9,408 bases of DNA from NIOZ-UU13 sp964653075 (GTDB lineage Bacteria > Planctomycetota > Phycisphaerae > Sedimentisphaerales > Anaerobacaceae): positions 1-9,408 of the forward strand of contig CAZZAX010000210.1 in the NCBI GenBank assembly GCA_964653075.1, written 5' to 3'. This document shows positions 5,523-9,408 of the stretch, in pieces (within the stretch, counting starts at the first letter, position 1; the number at the start of each line of letters is the position of its first letter). A model generated the notes under the pieces. It made no database searches, was not told where the DNA came from, and was given only the letters and a program-made list of their open reading frames with translations. A program made the translations under genes and the position numbers.

Positions 5523-7891
5523 AGAGCCAACTGGCTACGGGATCTTTCGACTTACCTAAAGCCGCCCCTGAAGAGACCAAAGCATTCTTAGACAGTTACG
5601 AAATCCTCAATATCAACGAACTCGAGTGGCCTGTCAGAATCTATACTATCGAGCCAACCGATGCACTTGAACCAAGACACGAGGAGCGCGGGAAAATTGT
5701 CAGCGCCATGTGGCAACTAAAATTTCAGCATCCAGAGGTCAGCAGGGGATATGGTTTTATTGTGGATATCGACCAGCGAAGCGTTGCGGTTCCAGCCCGT
5801 TGGGAACTGCCGTCAAAGGTTACAGTCGGTGACTACTTCGTGACTGAGGATCGGAGCTTTGTTGCGCGTGCATCTAATCCAAATGATCACCCAATAGTTC
5901 TTGGCATTTTAAGGGAGGCCATAAAGAAACATTTCAATGACGAAAGAAACGAAAGCCTCGGGACATTGTGGCAGGATTATAGAGGTTTTTGTCAAATACC
6001 TCCTGTACATATCGATTCGGACTTTTGTTTCTGCCGTAAGTTCTCAGTTATCCCAGACTGTGTAAATGGCCATCTGATTGTCCATGTTATGATAACCACG
6101 ATTACGCTGGATGGACGGACGATGGATGCATACTACAGAAATGGCAACGTTAGAGAACTTGCGGAGATGATCGAGAAAAAACGCGCGAATAGGGCAACGC
6201 GCAAAGGTGATAAAGTTGCGGTAAGAGTATGGCACGATGAGAGGACCGATTTCTACGAAAAGGCCAGAGCCATAGATCTTACGAATCCGGACATAATCCT
6301 CGAGCACAGTCTGTTGACTCCTGCTAATCAGCCTGCCTTAGCTGAAAGATCCATCAGTTGTACGCCGTTCAATAAACCGGTGGAAAATATCCCGCTAAAC
6401 CGTGTTAGATTAATACTCGACGCTCAAATCACTCAAGAAGAACATCGCGAGACTATAATTGAGCCAGAAGGCCGTGTCGAGCTTATGAATGAAATTGGTT
6501 CGTTTTTGCACGGAATGAACGCTTACGGAAAGCAAGTCTGGTTGGCGTCCTCTCCCCTCGATTCCAGTCTCTTCAATGTTAAACCGGTACTACCCCCGCC
6601 GGTGAGTGTAAGGGGGCATGGTGGGACAGTGATTGTCATCCCACCTCCTGACGCTTTTAGCGAACGATCTCTCAAGGCGCGGTCTCGTGCCCGTTCGGAC
6701 CACGTCAGGCGCTACGGCTTCTTGCACACACGACCCATCAATCCAGTCCTTGCTTGGCCTCAAAAAAACGACAAGCAGGGCATCAGACGCATGTTAAGCG
6801 ATATCAACTATCTCCTGCAGAAGCGCGGAATTGAATATTGCTTTTCGGGCCTGTCTTATATTGACGCCGAAGACTTGAGGAGACAGGTAGAAGATGGGCA
6901 GTATGATGCTCTTTTGGCAGTTTTACCCAAAGAGTCAGCAAAACGGGAGACGTATTACAACATGCACGAGGAGATCAAGCGCAGGGTTGAACTCCCTTCG
7001 CAATGTATCCGGATAGAAAATACGCTCCCCCGTGAGTGGATCGACAGGCGACCCCGTGAATTCAGAGAGAGGGAACCACGCCTAGCAAAAAATATCCGCA
7101 AAAAATATGAGGTGACTCTCGACAATCTCTTGGTAAAACATGGGTGGCTACCATTCCTTCCGGCAGTACCCTTTCACTACAATGTGCATGTTGGTCTTGA
7201 TGTGGGCGGCCAAAAAAACGATACCGCTGTTGCCGCCATAGGTTGTGGCTTCTCCTCGCCGGACAAAGGAATAGCTTTCCGTGTTCAAAAGATACCTATC
7301 CAAATTGGCAAGGCTGAACCCATACCCACTGGATGTCTGCTTACTGGTTTCCGCGAACTTTTTGAATACATGAAGACTGAGCTGCAAGAGGATGTGGATT
7401 TCGATAGCGTCTTGTTCATTCGGGACGGAGCAATGTTGGGTCATGGTGACGAATGGAATGAGCGCGATGCAATAACATCGCTTCACACAGAGTTCTTGAA
7501 AAGGGGTTTTGTCTCTACTGACTCTCTCTGGTCTGTGGTTGAAGTGCACAAGCGAGCCCAATTTTGGCGTATTTATTCAAATGGTCTAACAGCAAAGAAT
7601 CCATTAGTTGGCTACTCTCTCACAAACTTCGGCCAGCCAAACGAAGCTCTCGTTTGTACAACGGGTCGACCCTATCTGACTCAAGGCACCGCAAGTCCTA
7701 TGAAGTTATGTGTGTCGGACATTTCCGGTAAAGCCGTAGTTGATAACGTCATTCGAGATGTTGTCTGGGAGGCAGACATGGGCTTCACGAAGCCCGACAT
7801 GGGAAGAGGACTGCCGTGGATCCTTCATATCGCGGACGCGGGAGCATTGCAGCTCTCACGATCTTACAGAATATCAGGTATTACAACCTAA
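5519..7891 (+). CDS. ago: Long prokaryotic Argonaute (pAgo), predicted catalytically active
   Basis: The 790-residue protein is in the usual size range of long pAgos, which use a short guide strand to bind and often cleave complementary nucleic acid. Rough domains: N (about 1-145), linker and PAZ-like region (150-290, assignment weak), L2 (290-380, with a PLNRVRLILDAQI strand and VLPPPV), MID (about 385-550) and PIWI (550-790). PIWI motifs are clear: HVGLDVGG with Asp561, a glutamate-finger candidate Glu600 in GKAEPIP, VLFIRDG with Asp636, VVEVHK (673-678), QGTASP (722-727), and LPWILHIADAGA with Asp773 at the position of His807 in human AGO2. This gives a complete DEDD tetrad, so slicer activity is predicted. 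The MID pocket is odd: the expected Tyr...Lys pair reads YYNMHEEIK (479-487), so the anchor Lys seems to be His483 or Glu484. Gln495 and Lys540 are present but separated by an Arg-rich insertion. Guide and target type cannot be told from sequence. Confidence 0.93.
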   Translation: MKSQLATGSFDLPKAAPEETKAFLDSYEILNINELEWPVRIYTIEPTDALEPRHEERGKIVSAMWQLKFQHPEVSRGYGFIVDIDQRSVAVPARWELPSKVTVGDYFVTEDRSFVARASNPNDHPIVLGILREAIKKHFNDERNESLGTLWQDYRGFCQIPPVHIDSDFCFCRKFSVIPDCVNGHLIVHVMITTITLDGRTMDAYYRNGNVRELAEMIEKKRANRATRKGDKVAVRVWHDERTDFYEKARAIDLTNPDIILEHSLLTPANQPALAERSISCTPFNKPVENIPLNRVRLILDAQITQEEHRETIIEPEGRVELMNEIGSFLHGMNAYGKQVWLASSPLDSSLFNVKPVLPPPVSVRGHGGTVIVIPPPDAFSERSLKARSRARSDHVRRYGFLHTRPINPVLAWPQKNDKQGIRRMLSDINYLLQKRGIEYCFSGLSYIDAEDLRRQVEDGQYDALLAVLPKESAKRETYYNMHEEIKRRVELPSQCIRIENTLPREWIDRRPREFREREPRLAKNIRKKYEVTLDNLLVKHGWLPFLPAVPFHYNVHVGLDVGGQKNDTAVAAIGCGFSSPDKGIAFRVQKIPIQIGKAEPIPTGCLLTGFRELFEYMKTELQEDVDFDSVLFIRDGAMLGHGDEWNERDAITSLHTEFLKRGFVSTDSLWSVVEVHKRAQFWRIYSNGLTAKNPLVGYSLTNFGQPNEALVCTTGRPYLTQGTASPMKLCVSDISGKAVVDNVIRDVVWEADMGFTKPDMGRGLPWILHIADAGALQLSRSYRISGITT

Positions 7892-9038
7892 GCTTCTTGC
7901 TAAGTGCTTCTATAGTTTCTCTTTCCCATGAGTAATACTCATTCCTTCCAAGCTCTTGGTTGACCAGCCAAGCTGCGATGACCAATTCAGCGCCAAAGTC
8001 AATCGTTGCCTTGTCTTGTAGGAGGTTTCCAATAGCCTTAACCTTATTCTGATCACAAACTGGAATCTTCAGGTTAGCACACATCTCTAACGCAGATGAA
8101 ATGGCGCCATACAGGATTTCCTTGTTTGCATAGCTCACGTACTCATTAGTTCTATTCTTTCTGAAAGATGGTGTCTTCCACAATTTCACTCTATCCTTTA
8201 GGGGCGTCGTATATTTACTCCAGCCTAATCTTGAACCGGCGTGCGTCAAACCTATACTTCGAATTTCGTAAGGTGGATGTTGCACACTAATCATATATGG
8301 GTCAGGCTTCCGGTTGTCCAATTCCTTGTCAAACGCGGTCAGAAATGCTGGACCGCACGTCCATAGCGCAACAACGTCCGCTCCTATTTCGATTGCCCAA
8401 CTCCCGGGCCCATCCTCCATTCCCCAAAACCTCTCTAACTTGTCGATAGTAGCCTCTGCGCGTCTTTTGTTGACCGGTGAATCTCCTAATGAACGGGCTT
8501 TCAACCTCCTCACTACCTTATCCAGCACTCGTGTAAACGTTGGTCTAAAGGACTCCCGATACTCATAAAGAAGAATGTGTCCAAGTTCATGGTACAGCCA
8601 CGGATAATCAAGAAGAACCACATCAAAAAGCTGGGGTTCCCCCTTGAAGCTAATCAAATCAACACGAGGTATTTTAGCCCCACCAAATGACGGCAAATAC
8701 ACAATCCTGTGGCTCCATTCTTCTTCGCATGTTGGCAGGATCATTTGCGAAAGACCTACTGATATCCCGTCCAACATCTCCCTAAATGCCGCGATCATAT
8801 AGGCATCAAAGAGGAAGCGGCTGTTATCACACTGAGGCTGTGGAAGAATCGGTAGTATTGTCTCCACATACTTGATAAGCCTGTTGATATCTTCGTTTGA
8901 TACGTTGGACACTGAAACAAAGTCTAGCACTCCCAACAGTCTTCTGGCTATCTCTTTTAAGTGTGAGTATTCAGAAAGATCCTTCACGTTAGTGCGTAGT
9001 TCGTCGAAACGCTTATATTCTGGTCTCAGTTTTTCCAT
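7881..9038 (-). CDS. Putative zinc metalloprotease (HELGH family), function unknown
   Basis: The 385-residue protein has no signal peptide or membrane segment and is probably cytoplasmic. It carries YHELGHILLYEYR with zinc ligands His150 and His154 and catalytic Glu151. WAIEIGADVVALW follows, with Glu217 as a likely third ligand about 63 residues later, then a GPAFLTAF segment (229-236) and HPPYEIR (254-260). This series (HExxH, ExxAD, GPA, HPP..R) resembles a group of poorly described gluzincin-like proteins, loosely recalling ImmA/IrrE-type peptidases. The C-terminal 100 residues are helical with no known signature. The start ATG 9038 has only a distant AGAGGG. The gene converges on the Argonaute gene and overlaps its end by 11 bases, so it has its own promoter and is not in that operon. 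It may belong to the same accessory island or be an unrelated neighbour. Confidence 0.8.
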   Translation of the reverse strand: MEKLRPEYKRFDELRTNVKDLSEYSHLKEIARRLLGVLDFVSVSNVSNEDINRLIKYVETILPILPQPQCDNSRFLFDAYMIAAFREMLDGISVGLSQMILPTCEEEWSHRIVYLPSFGGAKIPRVDLISFKGEPQLFDVVLLDYPWLYHELGHILLYEYRESFRPTFTRVLDKVVRRLKARSLGDSPVNKRRAEATIDKLERFWGMEDGPGSWAIEIGADVVALWTCGPAFLTAFDKELDNRKPDPYMISVQHPPYEIRSIGLTHAGSRLGWSKYTTPLKDRVKLWKTPSFRKNRTNEYVSYANKEILYGAISSALEMCANLKIPVCDQNKVKAIGNLLQDKATIDFGAELVIAAWLVNQELGRNEYYSWERETIEALSKKLRL

Positions 9039-9133
9039 TGAGATTTATCCCTCTCAAACGCAAAATCCCTCAAAAAACAGAAAGTACCACCAAAAACCAG
9101 CAAAATCAACCACATTTTCCCCCCGTTTTACAT

Positions 9134-9161
9134 TAATCAATCATCATTCATCAATAATCAA
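9134..9161 (+). repeat. Four-unit 7-base microrepeat (TMATCAW-type)
   Basis: Four consecutive heptamers can be read: TAATCAA, TCATCAT, TCATCAA and TAATCAA. The period equals that of the array at 4516-4557 although the unit differs. It lies about 95 bases outside the protease start. Confidence 0.5.
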
Positions 9162-9261
9162 TTGAAAGCTGCCTTCTGTTCGGCTCAACGCCGCATTTCT
9201 ACCTTCGGTTCGCACTAATTTTTCTCACTACGTCATTCCATTCCTACGTGATTGTTTGATG

Positions 9262-9288
9262 CTCATGCTGGCCTTCAGTAGAAATGCT
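9262..9288 (+). repeat. Dispersed repeat, right copy
   Basis: Positions 9268-9288 are identical to 4265-4285, and 9262-9273 are identical to 4139-4150, all in direct orientation. This copy therefore joins both left-hand fragments into one longer unit of at least 27 bases, and the left copies look like two partial or decayed members. Confidence 0.8.
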
Positions 9289-9294
9289 TATACT

Positions 9295-9337
9295 CCTTCA
9301 TCCTGAGCGGAGTCGAAGGGACGAAATACTGTTGAAA
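9295..9337 (+). repeat. Repeat module with CCTTCATCCTGAGCGGAGTC core
   Basis: CCTTC (9295-9299) can pair with GAAGG (9315-9319), and ACTCC (9292-9296) with GGAGT (9309-9313), giving two competing small stems. The TTCA-T-CCTGAGC part recalls TTCA-C-CCTGAGC near 4074-4085, and 9316-9337 recalls 4237-4262. From memory, CCTGAGCGGAGTCGAAGG-like sequences occur as intergenic repeats in many environmental bacterial genomes. Confidence 0.5.
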
Positions 9338-9354
9338 ATCTCCCGATTTTCGAC
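9331..9354. repeat. Stem-loop, 10-base stem
   Basis: GTTGAAAATC (9331-9340), loop TCCC, GATTTTCGAC (9345-9354) pair over 10 bases with a single T-G mismatch. On the plus strand an A-run follows, and on the minus strand no T-run follows the stem, so it is not a standard intrinsic terminator in either direction. The core matches the hairpin at 3802-3817. Confidence 0.55.
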
Positions 9355-9408
9355 AAAAAACGCTGGTAATTTTTGACAAATTTCAATTTTTCTAAAAAAA
9401 TTTTTATT

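Larger units (their letters stand above)
9039..9408. other. Right-hand intergenic region with repeats, no gene seen
   Basis: The last 370 bases hold no credible gene; the open frame at 8872-9165 mostly runs antisense inside the protease gene. They contain a 7-base-period array (9134-9161), a 21-base exact repeat shared with the left side, a CCTGAGC-type repeat, a stem-loop (9331-9354) and an AT-rich end. The promoter of the protease gene should lie just right of 9038, but no clear -35/-10 pair stands out. Confidence 0.55.

Noticed and set aside
7148..7561. 137-codon minus-strand open frame within the Argonaute gene
   Set aside because: It is antisense to the PIWI-coding region, whose motifs are unmistakable. 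No ribosome site or domain pattern supports it.
9373..9401. TTGACA, 17 bases, AAAAAT at the right edge as a promoter
   Set aside because: The -10 matches only in part, the DNA is nearly all A and T, and no downstream gene is visible in the window.

Overview
The window suggests a Gram-negative-type environmental bacterium, most likely a Planctomycetota relative of the Phycisphaerae type. This rests on the style of the secreted protein at the left edge, the TPR-containing SGNH hydrolase and the long, repeat-littered intergenic DNA. It is an inference from protein style, not a phylogenetic placement. No rRNA, tRNA, CRISPR array, transposase or integrase is visible.

Left part (1-3690). A secreted protein with a signal peptide is cut by the window edge on the minus strand (1-183). 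After a 414-base gap comes a membrane-anchored SGNH/GDSL hydrolase-like protein with a TPR-like insert (598-2082, minus). A secreted protein of unknown function (2275-3690, plus) diverges from it. These look like ordinary cell-envelope or polysaccharide-related genes.

Middle gap (3691-4905). About 1.1 kb holds no credible gene. It contains short dispersed repeats, a 7-base-period microrepeat and small hairpins, and ends in a very AT-rich stretch with a near-consensus sigma-70 promoter (TTGACA, 17 bases, TATATT). A perfect 8-base inverted repeat brackets the -10 element and the likely transcription start.

Central operon (4906-7891, plus). Three closely packed genes follow: a 77-residue ribbon-helix-helix-like protein, a 120-residue protein with two membrane segments, and a 790-residue long prokaryotic Argonaute (pAgo). 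The last two overlap as ATGA. The PIWI domain appears to keep a full DEDD tetrad (D561, E600, D636, D773). The MID 5'-phosphate pocket looks atypical and carries an Arg-rich insertion. The working hypothesis is an autoregulated anti-invader module in which an RHH protein controls the operon, the pAgo senses or cuts nucleic acid, and the small membrane protein is a possible membrane-acting effector. Only the gene arrangement and motifs are directly seen; the function is inferred.

Right part (7881-9408). A 385-residue putative zinc metalloprotease (HELGH, downstream EIGAD and HPPYEIR motifs) is convergent with the pAgo and overlaps its 3' end by 11 bases. Beyond its start, 370 bases of non-coding DNA carry another 7-base-period array, a further exact copy of a 21-base repeat found left of the operon, and a strong stem-loop. 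The pAgo operon and protease gene are therefore bracketed by related repeat-rich DNA, which fits an accessory island but does not prove one.
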